Under the pieces are notes generated by a model. That model had not been told where the DNA came from and searched no databases. It saw only the letters and a program-made list of their open reading frames with translations. This document shows positions 34,037 through 42,899 of a stretch of 60,908 nt of DNA, piece by piece. The first letter of the stretch is position 1, and every line of letters starts with the position of its first letter. The DNA lies in the NCBI GenBank assembly GCA_002418005.1, contig DIDF01000095.1, forward strand, positions 1 through 60,908, read 5' to 3'. Position numbers and translations under genes: made by a program. The DNA comes from Lactobacillaceae bacterium UBA5807. GTDB lineage: Bacteria; Bacillota; Bacilli; Lactobacillales; Lactobacillaceae.

Positions 34037-35500
34037 ATGAATTATTTTGGCGAATCCTTAAATAGTATTCACACAAAATTAGTTAATAAAAAGATTTCGT
34101 CTGAGGAGCTAACAAAGCAAACCTTCGATGATATTAAAGCTACTGATGGTGAAATAAATGCATTCTTAACTTTGAATGAAGAAGCCGCTTTAAAAAAAGC
34201 CAAAGAAATTGATCAAAATGGTGTCGATGCCAATAATGTTTTGTCTGGAATGCCAGTTGCGATCAAGGACAATATGGTGACTAAAGGTTTGAGAACAACC
34301 GCTGCTTCTAAAATTCTTGGTAATTTTACTCCAATTTATGATGCAACTGCAGTTGAAAAGTTGAACAGCTTAAATGCTATCGATGTTGGTAAAACCAATA
34401 TGGATGAGTTTGCTATGGGTGGTTCAACTGAAAATTCAGCTTTTAAGATTACTCATAATCCATGGGACAAAACAAAAGTCCCTGGCGGTTCATCAGGTGG
34501 TTCAGCCGCAGCTGTTGCTTCAGGACAGGTTATCGCTGCACTTGGGTCAGATACTGGTGGTTCAATTCGGCAACCGGCTTCATTTAATGGTGTCGTTGGC
34601 ATGAAGCCCACTTATGGTCGAGTTTCACGGTGGGGATTGATTGCTTTTGGTTCAAGTTTGGATCAAATCGGTCCAATTACCCGAAATGTTGCTGATAATG
34701 CAGTTATTCTTAATGCTATTGCTGGTCATGACAAGCACGATATGACGACTTCGACTAAAGAAGTTCCTGACTTTACTAGCTCATTGGATAAAGGTGTTAA
34801 GGGCTTAAGAATTGGGATTCCTAGCGAATTTATGGCTCAAGGATTGGACGAAGACGTTAAGGACACAGTTTTAAAGACTGCCGATACATTCAAGAAAATG
34901 GGAGCTACGGTGTCTGAAGTGTCACTTCCTCATACTCAGTATGGGGTTGCTGCTTACTACATCATTTCTTCTTCAGAAGCTTCATCCAATTTACAAAGAT
35001 TTGATGGAATTCGTTATGGATACCGAGCAAAAGATGCAAAGAACCTTGAAGAATTATACGTTAAATCTCGTTCTGAAGCATTTGGCGAAGAAGTTAAGCG
35101 CAGAATTATGCTTGGAACATTTTCACTTTCAGCCGGATTTTATGATGCTTACTTTAAGAAAGCTGCCCAAGTTAGAACGTTAATGATCAATGACTTTACT
35201 AATGTCTTTAAGGACTTTGATTTAATCTTGGCCCCAACCGGTCCAACACCTGCTTATGGAATTGGTGAAGATGTTTCTGACCCAATGACTATGTACATGA
35301 ACGATGTTTTAACTCTACCAGTTAATCTTGCTGGACTTCCAGGAATGTCATTTCCTGCTGGGTTCTCTAATGGTTTACCTGTGGGAGTTCAGCTGATTGG
35401 TCGTCCATTTGATGAACTAACTGTTTATCAAGCTGGAAATGCTTTTGAACAGTCAACTGATTTTCATAAGAAAACACCAAAGATGGGAGGAAACAACTAA
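34037..35500 (+). CDS. gatA: Aspartyl/glutamyl-tRNA amidotransferase subunit A
   Basis: The amidase subunit that releases ammonia from glutamine. The 487-residue product has the Ser-cisSer-Lys triad of amidase-signature enzymes: K77 in AIKDNM, the GGSSGGS motif (150-156) and the nucleophile near S176 in DTGGSIR. It starts five bases after gatC and its stop overlaps the gatB start. Confidence 0.96.
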   Translation: MNYFGESLNSIHTKLVNKKISSEELTKQTFDDIKATDGEINAFLTLNEEAALKKAKEIDQNGVDANNVLSGMPVAIKDNMVTKGLRTTAASKILGNFTPIYDATAVEKLNSLNAIDVGKTNMDEFAMGGSTENSAFKITHNPWDKTKVPGGSSGGSAAAVASGQVIAALGSDTGGSIRQPASFNGVVGMKPTYGRVSRWGLIAFGSSLDQIGPITRNVADNAVILNAIAGHDKHDMTTSTKEVPDFTSSLDKGVKGLRIGIPSEFMAQGLDEDVKDTVLKTADTFKKMGATVSEVSLPHTQYGVAAYYIISSSEASSNLQRFDGIRYGYRAKDAKNLEELYVKSRSEAFGEEVKRRIMLGTFSLSAGFYDAYFKKAAQVRTLMINDFTNVFKDFDLILAPTGPTPAYGIGEDVSDPMTMYMNDVLTLPVNLAGLPGMSFPAGFSNGLPVGVQLIGRPFDELTVYQAGNAFEQSTDFHKKTPKMGGNN

Positions 35501-36924
35501 TGTCAAATTTTGAAACTACCATTGGTCTGGAAGTCCACGTTGAATTAAAGACTAAGTCAAAAATCTTCAGTCCTTCTCCCGTCGAATTTGGTGACAAACC
35601 AAACTCAAATACTAACGTTATCGATTGGGGATATCCTGGTGTTTTACCAAGTACTAATAAAGGGGTTGTTGAAGATGGAATTAAAGCTGCATTAGCTTTG
35701 CATGCCCAAATTGAACCCCATCCTCATTTTGATCGAAAGAACTATTTTTATCCTGATAACCCAAAGGCTTACCAAATTTCTCAATCTGATAAGCCTCTAG
35801 CTCATGATGGTTGGGTTGAAGTAGAAGTTGATGGTAAGAAGAAAAAAATCGGTATTGCCGAAATGCATATTGAAGAGGATGCCGGTAAATTAGCCCATGA
35901 AAAGGAACATTCCTTTGTTGATTTAAACCGTCAGGGAACTCCTCTGATTGAAATTGTTTCAAAGCCAGAAATTTCTTCACCAAAAGAAGCCTATGCTTAT
36001 CTTGAAGAATTAAGAAAACAGATTCAGTTTACAGGTGTTTCTGATGTCAAGATGGAAGAAGGATCCATGCGGGTTGATGTTAATATTTCAATTCGTCCAG
36101 TTGGTCAAAAGAAATTAGGCACTAAGACTGAGCTGAAGAATTTAAATTCCTTTACTTACGTTGAAAAGGGATTAGCCTATGAAGAGCAGCGCCAACAAAG
36201 AGTGTTGATGACTGGCGGAACTATTGGTCAGGAAACTCGTCGTTTTGACGAAAATACTGGTGAAACTGTTTTGATGCGGGTTAAGGAAGGTTCTGATGAT
36301 TATCGTTACTTCCCGGAACCAGATTTACCAGCTTTGGATATTTCTGATGCTTGGATTGATTCAATCAAAAAGGAACTTCCAGAGCCTCCTGCAAAACGTC
36401 GTGATCGATACGTCAATGAACTTGGGATTACTGATTATGATGCAATGGTTTTGACTCAGACCAAGGAAATGTCAGATTTCTTTGACGAAATGGTTAAAGA
36501 TGGAGCTGATCCAAAACTTTCTGCCAATTATCTTCAAGGTGATGTTAACGGTTATCTGAACGATAATCAGGTCGACTTACAAAATACCAAGATCACACCT
36601 AAGAATTTGGCAACAATGATCAAGTTGATTATGAATAACACGATTTCTTCAAAGTTAGCTAAAAAGGTCTTTAAAGGAATTACAGAAGGTAAAGAACCAA
36701 AGAAGTTCGTCAAGGATAATGGTATGGTTCAAGTTTCTGATCCTTCTGAACTTCAACCAATGATTGATGAAGTTATTTCTGATAATCCACAATCAGTTGA
36801 AGACTTTAATAATGGAAAAGACCGAGCAATTGGTTTCTTGGTTGGCCAGATTATGAAGAAGACTCATGGGAAGGCTAATCCACAAGTAGTTAATAAAATG
36901 CTTGTTGATTCAATGAAAAAATAA
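35500..36924 (+). CDS. gatB: Aspartyl/glutamyl-tRNA amidotransferase subunit B
   Basis: The subunit that binds the mischarged tRNA, activates the carboxylate with ATP and receives ammonia from GatA. The 474-residue product begins with the family block TTIGLEVHVELKT and contains YFYPDNPKAYQISQ and DLNRQGTPLIEIV; a C-terminal YqeY-like tail domain is present. The ATG overlaps the gatA stop by one base behind GGGAGGAAA. Confidence 0.96.
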   Translation: MSNFETTIGLEVHVELKTKSKIFSPSPVEFGDKPNSNTNVIDWGYPGVLPSTNKGVVEDGIKAALALHAQIEPHPHFDRKNYFYPDNPKAYQISQSDKPLAHDGWVEVEVDGKKKKIGIAEMHIEEDAGKLAHEKEHSFVDLNRQGTPLIEIVSKPEISSPKEAYAYLEELRKQIQFTGVSDVKMEEGSMRVDVNISIRPVGQKKLGTKTELKNLNSFTYVEKGLAYEEQRQQRVLMTGGTIGQETRRFDENTGETVLMRVKEGSDDYRYFPEPDLPALDISDAWIDSIKKELPEPPAKRRDRYVNELGITDYDAMVLTQTKEMSDFFDEMVKDGADPKLSANYLQGDVNGYLNDNQVDLQNTKITPKNLATMIKLIMNNTISSKLAKKVFKGITEGKEPKKFVKDNGMVQVSDPSELQPMIDEVISDNPQSVEDFNNGKDRAIGFLVGQIMKKTHGKANPQVVNKMLVDSMKK

Positions 36925-36938
36925 AGGACTGGTGCGGT

Positions 36939-37964
36939 ATGCGAAAAAGAGCTAGAGTCATCTATAACCCGACCGCTGGCCGTGAATTATTAAAACAGAA
37001 ATTAGTTGATATTCTTAATATCCTTGAAAATGCTGGGTATGAGACTAGCGCTTTTGCTACAACTGCTGCACCTAACTCTGCTCGTGATGAGGCAACTCGT
37101 GCTGCCAAAGAGGGATTTGATTTGGTCGTTGCTGCTGGTGGCGACGGGACTATTAATGAAGTTGTTAATGGCATTGCCCCTTTAAAAAAACGACCTAAAA
37201 TTGGTATTATCCCTGCTGGAACCACTAATGATTATGCCAGAGCTCTTCACATTCCAAGAGAAGATTTGGTTGATGCTGCTAAAGTTATTGCCGATGGAAA
37301 GACTGTTCGCATGGATATTGGTCAAGCAGGCGAAAATTATTTCATCAATATCGCAGCTGGCGGTGTATTAGCCGAACTTACCTATGATGTTCCTTCGAAC
37401 CTTAAAACAGTTTTCGGATATTTGGCTTATTTAGTGAAAGGAGCTGAATTGCTTCCGAGAATTAAGCCGGTTGATATGGACATTAAGTATGACGACGGTG
37501 AGTTTAAAGGCAAAGCCTCAATGTTCTTCTTGGCTCTAACCAATTCGGTTGGCGGGTTTGAACAAATTGTCCCTGATGCCTCTTTGGATGACGGGAAGTT
37601 TACATTAATAATTGTAAAAACCAGTAACCTGGTGGAGATTCTTCATTTGATTTCTAAAGTCCTTAATGGTGGTAAGCATGTGGACGATAATCGGATTGTC
37701 TACAAAAAAACCAGAAGAGTGGTCGCCAGTTCTCCAAAAGAACGAATGCAAATTAATCTTGATGGGGAGTATGGTGGTGACGCGCCGATGAAATTTCGAG
37801 ATTTGAAACAGCATATTTCTATGTTTGCTAAGCTTGATGAAATTCCAAATGACGCTTACAGTGATGAAAATGACCAAATGAAGCAGTTAGAAAAGGAATT
37901 TGTGAAGAATGTTGACCAAATTCCGGATCAACAAATTCAAAAAAATCCAGATGCTAAAAAGTAG
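36939..37964 (+). CDS. dagK: Diacylglycerol kinase (DgkB/YerQ type)
   Basis: Phosphorylates diacylglycerol left over from lipoteichoic acid synthesis back to phosphatidic acid. The 341-residue product has the DAGK catalytic motif GGDGT (67-71) within VAAGGDGTINEV, the PAGTTNDYARAL block and the C-terminal NLDGEYGG motif. Its last 50 residues are polar and charged and lie outside the usual domain. It starts 14 bases after gatB, as in many lactobacilli. Confidence 0.93.
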   Translation: MRKRARVIYNPTAGRELLKQKLVDILNILENAGYETSAFATTAAPNSARDEATRAAKEGFDLVVAAGGDGTINEVVNGIAPLKKRPKIGIIPAGTTNDYARALHIPREDLVDAAKVIADGKTVRMDIGQAGENYFINIAAGGVLAELTYDVPSNLKTVFGYLAYLVKGAELLPRIKPVDMDIKYDDGEFKGKASMFFLALTNSVGGFEQIVPDASLDDGKFTLIIVKTSNLVEILHLISKVLNGGKHVDDNRIVYKKTRRVVASSPKERMQINLDGEYGGDAPMKFRDLKQHISMFAKLDEIPNDAYSDENDQMKQLEKEFVKNVDQIPDQQIQKNPDAKK

Positions 37965-38001
37965 GCAGATTTCTATTTCCGATTTTTAGCAAAGTTGATT
38001 T

Positions 38002-38042
38002 AATAAGGATGCACTATCAATATAATGTAGTGCATCCTTATT
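38002..38042 (+). terminator. Terminator after dagK
   Basis: AATAAGGATGCACTA (38002-38016) and TAGTGCATCCTTATT (38028-38042) are perfect 15-base complements around an 11-base AT-rich loop. The T tract behind is short (ATTTG), so release may be less efficient than at the other terminators here. Confidence 0.75.
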
Positions 38043-38125
38043 TGCGCCTTTTACTGTATCTTTTGCTCATCATAAAGTAATATGTAACTATTGGAATAAA
38101 GTTTTGGAAAAAGAATGGTGGAAAA

Positions 38126-39490
38126 ATGAAAGTACTTGCTCCGGTTAAAAAAAATCAAAATTATCAGGTTAAGGTTGAAGATCTTTCCTATCAAGGAATG
38201 GGCGTTGCTAAGATTGACGATTTTCCAATTTTCGTAAATGATGTGCTTCCTGGTGAGGAAGCAATTATTTCTGTTACCAAGGTTAAGAAAAATTTTGCTT
38301 TTGCTCGAATGGTGAAATTAATTACTAAAAGTCCTGATCGAGTTGAGTCCGTTGCTAATGTTTATACTCAAACAGGAATCGCTCCTTTGCAGGACTTGAA
38401 ATATCCTGCTCAGCTTAAGTTTAAACAGCATCAAATTGAATCGGATTTTGAAAAGGTTCATTTTCAAGTAGAAGTTGCTCCCACAGTTGGAATGACGGAT
38501 CCTACTCATTACAGAAATAAAGCACAAATTCCCGTCCGAGAAGTTAAAGGACAATTGGAAACTGGATTTTATCGTCGCCATTCTCATGAATTAGTTCCGA
38601 TAGAAGATTTTTATATTCAAGATAGAGAAATTGATAAAGCCATTGTTTTTGTTAGGGATTTACTTAGAAAATATAAAATTGTTCCTTATAACGAAATCCA
38701 AAATTCTGGCACGATCCGAAATGTCATGGTTAGAAGAGGTCATTATTCCCATCAAATGATGATTGTATTAATTACAAGGACTTCCGATTTACCTCATTCC
38801 GATGAAATAATTCAAGACATTCACGAGGGCCTGCCCGAAGTTAAAAGTATCGTTCAAAATATTAACCCAGCTAAAACTAATGCTTTAATGGGCAGGAAGA
38901 GTAAGTTACTTTTTGGCAAGGAGACAATCGAAGATTCATTGCTTAATTTAAAATTTGCCATTTCGGCTAATTCTTTTTATCAAGTTAACCCAACTCAAAC
39001 TGAAAAGTTATATTCTTTGGCTATTCAAAAAGCTAATTTGACAAAAAATGACGTTGTCATCGATGCTTACTGTGGAATTGGTACAATTTCCTTAGCTGTA
39101 GCAGACAAGGTTAAAAAAGTATTCGGAGTTGAAATTGTCCCTGAAGCCATTGAAGACGCAAAGTTAAATGCGAAATTAAATGGAATTAAAAATGTGAAGT
39201 TTAAAACTGGAAAAGCTGAGGAGCAGTTAGCAAAATGGCAAGCGGATGGTTTGAAACCTGATGTTGTCTTTGTTGATCCCCCTCGAAAAGGACTGGATGA
39301 GTCACTTATCAATAGTGTTGTTAAAATGGATCCAAAACGGGTTGTTTACGTTTCTTGTAATCCTGCTACCTTAGTTAGGGATGTTCAGCTGTTTTCTAAC
39401 CTTGGATTTCATATTAATCAACCAATCCAACCGGTTGATCAGTTTCCTCAAACTGTTCATATTGAATCAATTACTGTTCTGCAAAAATAA
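38126..39490 (+). CDS. rlmCD: 23S rRNA (uracil-5-)-methyltransferase (RlmCD type)
   Basis: SAM-dependent enzyme that makes 5-methyluridine in 23S rRNA. The 454-residue product has an N-terminal TRAM RNA-binding domain (about residues 8-65), the SAM-binding DAYCGIGTISLA motif, VDPPRKGLD, and the catalytic-cysteine block VSCNPATLVRD. A single TrmA-family enzyme with dual U747/U1939 activity is the Gram-positive arrangement; which site is modified cannot be read here. It follows the dagK terminator and has its own terminator. Confidence 0.93.
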   Translation: MKVLAPVKKNQNYQVKVEDLSYQGMGVAKIDDFPIFVNDVLPGEEAIISVTKVKKNFAFARMVKLITKSPDRVESVANVYTQTGIAPLQDLKYPAQLKFKQHQIESDFEKVHFQVEVAPTVGMTDPTHYRNKAQIPVREVKGQLETGFYRRHSHELVPIEDFYIQDREIDKAIVFVRDLLRKYKIVPYNEIQNSGTIRNVMVRRGHYSHQMMIVLITRTSDLPHSDEIIQDIHEGLPEVKSIVQNINPAKTNALMGRKSKLLFGKETIEDSLLNLKFAISANSFYQVNPTQTEKLYSLAIQKANLTKNDVVIDAYCGIGTISLAVADKVKKVFGVEIVPEAIEDAKLNAKLNGIKNVKFKTGKAEEQLAKWQADGLKPDVVFVDPPRKGLDESLINSVVKMDPKRVVYVSCNPATLVRDVQLFSNLGFHINQPIQPVDQFPQTVHIESITVLQK

Positions 39491-39532
39491 AAAAACACCT
39501 CAGAAATTATATAATATTTTTGAGGTGTTTTT
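39491..39532 (+). terminator. Intrinsic terminator after rlmCD
   Basis: AAAAACACCTCA (39491-39502) and TGAGGTGTTTTT (39521-39532) are perfect complements around an AT-rich loop, and begin at the rlmCD stop. Being symmetric it could act in both directions. Confidence 0.88.
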
Positions 39533-39547
39533 ATTTGTATAAAAGAT

Positions 39548-39556
39548 TGTTATAAT
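39548..39556 (+). promoter_or_regulatory. Extended -10 promoter after rlmCD
   Basis: TGTTATAAT (39548-39556) is a good extended -10 without a clear -35. It is followed by the ribosome-site-like AAGGTGGTGA (39577-39586) but by no ATG/GTG/TTG start that opens a frame; see the small-ORF finding at 39587. Confidence 0.5.
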
Positions 39557-39646
39557 AGTATTAGTTATAAATAGTTAAGGTGGTGAATTAAATTACCCCG
39601 TAAATCTAAATCATCCTCTTTATTAAGATATTGTTGTTCTGATTTA

Positions 39647-39676
39647 TTTGATATCAAAACTATTATGGTTCATTAT
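39647..39676 (+). promoter_or_regulatory. FabT-like operator and promoter upstream of the MarR gene
   Basis: TTTGATATCAAA (39647-39658) is a perfect 12-base palindrome that resembles the TTTGA-TCAAA operator of FabT, the MarR-type repressor of fatty-acid genes. It overlaps a possible -35 TTGATA (39648-39653) that is followed after 17 bases by CATTAT (39671-39676). The layout fits autorepression of the regulator just downstream. Confidence 0.55.
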
Positions 39677-39751
39677 TTTGGGGCTGATGAATCTGATTAT
39701 CGCATCAAATAATTCTAAGATTAAAAAGTTTTTTAAATAGAGATGATAATA

Positions 39752-40231
39752 TTGGTGAACGCTAAGCTTGGTTCACAAACAAAAAAAGCGGAATACCGAT
39801 TCATTAACGATGCGTTAGTTTATGCTTATGATGGAATAATGCGTATCGAAGAGCGGGAAATTAAAAAAAGTAAATTTAAGGATATTACAGTTAAAGAGTT
39901 GAATTTGGTTCATACAATCGGCTTGCATGATCGAAAAACAACTTCACAGGTTGCTCATCTTCTTAAATTAAGTAAAGGGACTTTAACCGCTAATCTTAAT
40001 ACGCTTGAGAAAAAAGGTTATATTGTTAGGATTGCAAATCAGCAGGATCATCGTGTTATAAATCTTGGATTAACTAATAAAGGCAGGCTTTTATATCGGG
40101 CTCATGAAGCTTTTCATCGGAAAATGGTTAAAGCGTTTTTAAGTGGATTCGATGATTCCAATGTTGATTTAATTAAAGAGGCCTTGATAAATTTGGAGAA
40201 ATTCATCGATAAAGTTGATTCAGAAACATAA
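39752..40231 (+). CDS. fabT: MarR-family regulator, FabT-like
   Basis: FabT represses type II fatty-acid synthesis genes and is aided by acyl-ACP in streptococci and lactococci. The product (159 residues from TTG 39752; 162 from ATG 39743, start uncertain) has the FabT-like opening INDALVYAYDGIMRIEEREIKK-type sequence and a winged helix-turn-helix with TSQVAHLLKLSKGTLTANL. A FabT-type palindrome lies about 100 bases upstream and acpP 32 bases downstream. The usual fab/acc genes controlled by it are missing from this locus. Confidence 0.8.
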   Translation: MVNAKLGSQTKKAEYRFINDALVYAYDGIMRIEEREIKKSKFKDITVKELNLVHTIGLHDRKTTSQVAHLLKLSKGTLTANLNTLEKKGYIVRIANQQDHRVINLGLTNKGRLLYRAHEAFHRKMVKAFLSGFDDSNVDLIKEALINLEKFIDKVDSET

Positions 40232-40263
40232 GGCTTATATTTAAAAATTGGGGGGATTTTTAA

Positions 40264-40515
40264 ATGACAAAAAAAGAAATTTCATCTCAAATTACTGATA
40301 TTATAAGTGATCAGTTAAACATTGATGGGGCGAAAATTTGCTCAAAAACAAATTTTAAATTGGATCTTGATTTGGACAGTTTAGACATCTTTCAAGTGAT
40401 TGATAAAATAGAAGATACATATGGGATCGAAATAGACGCAGATGCAGAAATTAACACTTTTGGGGATTTAATAAATTATCTTGTAAAAAGAACTAATATA
40501 CTATCAAAGCATTAA
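40264..40515 (+). CDS. acpP: Acyl carrier protein
   Basis: Carries acyl chains on a phosphopantetheine arm attached to a serine, here S39 in DLDLDSLDIFQ. The 83-residue product has the four-helix ACP pattern and normal length. The ATG follows GGGGGG-type sequence (TTGGGGGGATTTTTAA). It follows the FabT-like gene, but no fabH, fabD, fabG, fabF or fabZ is next to it, which is unusual; it may serve exogenous fatty-acid use or another acyl-transfer pathway. Confidence 0.9.
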   Translation: MTKKEISSQITDIISDQLNIDGAKICSKTNFKLDLDLDSLDIFQVIDKIEDTYGIEIDADAEINTFGDLINYLVKRTNILSKH

Positions 40516-40650
40516 GCAGGCATTTAACTGAATCGGTTTGGTTAATCCAAAGTTGGTTCTTGAATTAGTACCAAAAAATGGTTCGTTGAATTTAAAATAT
40601 TTTTATTTTCAAATAACTTTCTTTGTCGATTGAAAGAGAAGTGAGTTGAT

Positions 40651-41448
40651 ATGCAAAAATTTGATAAGCAAAGGATTTTATCAACGTTTTCTTGTTCCTC
40701 GGAAATTGATATTCATATTAAGGATCAAGTGGGGTCTACCGATGATTGGGGTAAGGCTTTTGCTCTTCAACATGTCATTGATAAGACTAATTTGTTTGTA
40801 GCTGCAAATCAAACTTCTGGCCATGGCCGTTTGGGGAGAGCCTTTGTTCCAGCTAGTGTTTTGGGAATCTATATGTCAATTCTTTTGCCGATAAAAAACA
40901 GATTTTTGCCGGGTCTTGTCACGACTTCCGTTGCAGTAGTAACCGTTAACGTTCTAAAGGAATTTTTCCCAAGATACTCGTTTGGGGTGAAGTGGATTAA
41001 CGATATTTTAATCGAAAATCGTAAATGTGGGGGAATTCTTACTGAATTAATTCCAACCAAGGTTTCTAAACATAAAGCTATCGATATTGGTATCGGCCTT
41101 AATGTTGGATATGCTCGTTTTGATTCTGATCTGGAAAAGAAAGCCGGATCAATTCCAGTTGCAAATACATTTAACCGAGATGTTCTTGTAGCTAAAATAG
41201 CTCAACAAGTATCGAAAATTGGCAAGAATAACACGTATTCTAAATATCTTCCTGAATATCGCCAAGTGTGTCGAACTCTCAAAAAGCGGATAGAAGTTCA
41301 AAGTGGCAACAAAAAATATGTCGGTGTTGCTCTTGATGTAGGTGAAGACGGTTCTTTAATTGTCCAATTGGATAATAGCAGAATAAAGCGAATAGACTCA
41401 CAAGAAGTTACCAAAGTTCTTTGTCCGAATGACGAATATGAAGGGTAA
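40651..41448 (+). CDS. birA: Biotin--[acetyl-CoA-carboxylase] ligase, no DNA-binding domain
   Basis: Activates biotin with ATP and attaches it to biotin-carrier domains. The 265-residue product has the family motifs GSTDDWGK, the biotinyl-AMP loop GHGRLGR, and KWINDILIENRKCGGIL, plus the small C-terminal SH3-like domain. The N-terminal winged helix of the repressor-type BirA is absent, so it should be a plain ligase. In related bacteria birA lies at the end of the fab-acc cluster; here the acc genes that would provide its substrate are missing nearby. Confidence 0.9.
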   Translation: MQKFDKQRILSTFSCSSEIDIHIKDQVGSTDDWGKAFALQHVIDKTNLFVAANQTSGHGRLGRAFVPASVLGIYMSILLPIKNRFLPGLVTTSVAVVTVNVLKEFFPRYSFGVKWINDILIENRKCGGILTELIPTKVSKHKAIDIGIGLNVGYARFDSDLEKKAGSIPVANTFNRDVLVAKIAQQVSKIGKNNTYSKYLPEYRQVCRTLKKRIEVQSGNKKYVGVALDVGEDGSLIVQLDNSRIKRIDSQEVTKVLCPNDEYEG

Positions 41449-41496
41449 AAAAATTCTCTTTAGAAAATTTATTCATTTTCCAAAGAGAATTTTTTT
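41447..41496. terminator. Bidirectional terminator between birA and gntP
   Basis: AAAAAAATTCTCTT (41447-41460) and AAGAGAATTTTTTT (41483-41496) are complementary, with an inner GAAAA/TTTTC extension around an AT loop. Runs of A on the left and T on the right make it usable by both convergent genes. Confidence 0.88.
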
Positions 41497-41503
41497 ATAT
41501 TTT

Positions 41504-42863
41504 TTAATGGAATAATAAGTTTAGCCCAAGGACCATGACAATTCCGACAACAGAAATAACTGATTCCAGAACGGTCCATGTTTGCAAAGTCTCTTTAACA
41601 GTCAAATCAAAATATTCTCTGAACATCCAAAAGCCTGCATCATTAACGTGAGAGGCTGCCAGTGAACCAGCACCAATTGCGAGAACCATTAGTGATGGAT
41701 CAACTCCTGAAGCAGCCATTAACGGTGCTACAATTCCAGCAGCGGTTAAAGAAGCAACTGTTGCAGAACCAAGGGCAATTCGAAGGACGACAGCAACTAA
41801 CCATCCTAAAAGAAGAGGGGAAAAGTTGGAATGCTGGAACATAATTGCAACTTCTTTACCAACACCACCGTCAATCAGGACCTGTTTGAAGGCACCGCCG
41901 CCACCAATAACTAACAGCAACATAGCGATAGATTTAACCGCATTTTCTAGTGATTCCATAATTTCCGGAGTCTTTTTGCCACGGGCCCAACCCATGGACC
42001 ACATTGCAAACAAAAGTGAAATCAACATTGCTACACTTGGAGATCCGATAAATTCAATAATTGAATCAATCATTGAAGGGTTTTTCGGAGCTGTGCCACC
42101 GTGAACAGACAAAGTATAGATAGTTGTTATTGCCAGCAGGATAACTGGAAAAAGGGCGGTTAAAACCGAAACGCCAAATGATGGGGCTTTAGCTGGGTCG
42201 ACTTCCTTAACTTCACCGATTGAGGAAAGGTTGCCAGTCATCTTGAAAGCACCTGGGGCATAACGACGGGCAATTTTAGTGAATAATGGTCCAGCAATAT
42301 ATGCTGCGACTAAGGCAATAATAATACCAAAAAGGAGAACTTTACCATCGTTAGCACCCAACACTTGGGCAATAGCAACTGGGGCTGGATGTGGTGGTAA
42401 GAACCCATGGGTTACAGAAAGGGCAGCAGCCATTGGAATTCCTAGATAAAGAATTGAAACTCCAGCTTCAACGGCGATCGCAAAGACGATTGGAACCAAC
42501 AAAACCATGCCGACTTCAAAGAATAGGGCAATTCCTAGAATAAATGAGGCCACCATAACAGCTAATTGAAGTCTTGAGCGACCAAATTTATCAATCAAAG
42601 TGTGAGCAATAATGTAAGCTCCACCTGAATCAGAAACCAAACGGCCAAGCATTGCTCCAAAGCCAAAGACCATTGAGAGTTCACCTAACTGGCTTCCAAT
42701 TCCGTTCATAACACTGGTGGCGATTGTTCCTAATGGCATCCCTAATAAAACGGCAGTTACAAATGCAGTTAATACCAAAGACACAAACGTATTAATCTTA
42801 AATTTGATAATTAATAGTAGCAGGAAGACAATCCCCCACGACTAACGCTAGCAGTTTTAACAT
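41504..42863 (-). pseudogene. gntP: Gluconate permease GntP, frameshifted near the N-terminus
   Basis: GntP imports gluconate with protons. The intact part reads 426 residues from a GTG at 42784 with many membrane segments and the family block THGFLPPHPAPVAIAQ. The true start is the ATG at 42861-42863 behind AAGGGGGA, and the frame from it (MLKLLALVVG) breaks at a G5 run (C5 at 42833-42837 on the plus strand). Removing one G restores MLKLLALVVGIVFLLLLIIK and joins the rest, giving the normal 452 residues. As written, the first membrane helix is lost. Either a recent inactivating mutation, a phase-variable tract or a read error. It lies 36 bases after gntK, which is intact. Confidence 0.85.
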
Positions 42864-42899
42864 AACAAATCCCCCTTTTAAAATAAACTAGAAATTAAA

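Noticed and set aside
40516..40650. Remnants of deleted fab or acc genes between acpP and birA
   Set aside because: Reading these 135 bases gave no segment recognisable as a fatty-acid enzyme; the loss, if any, left no visible scar.
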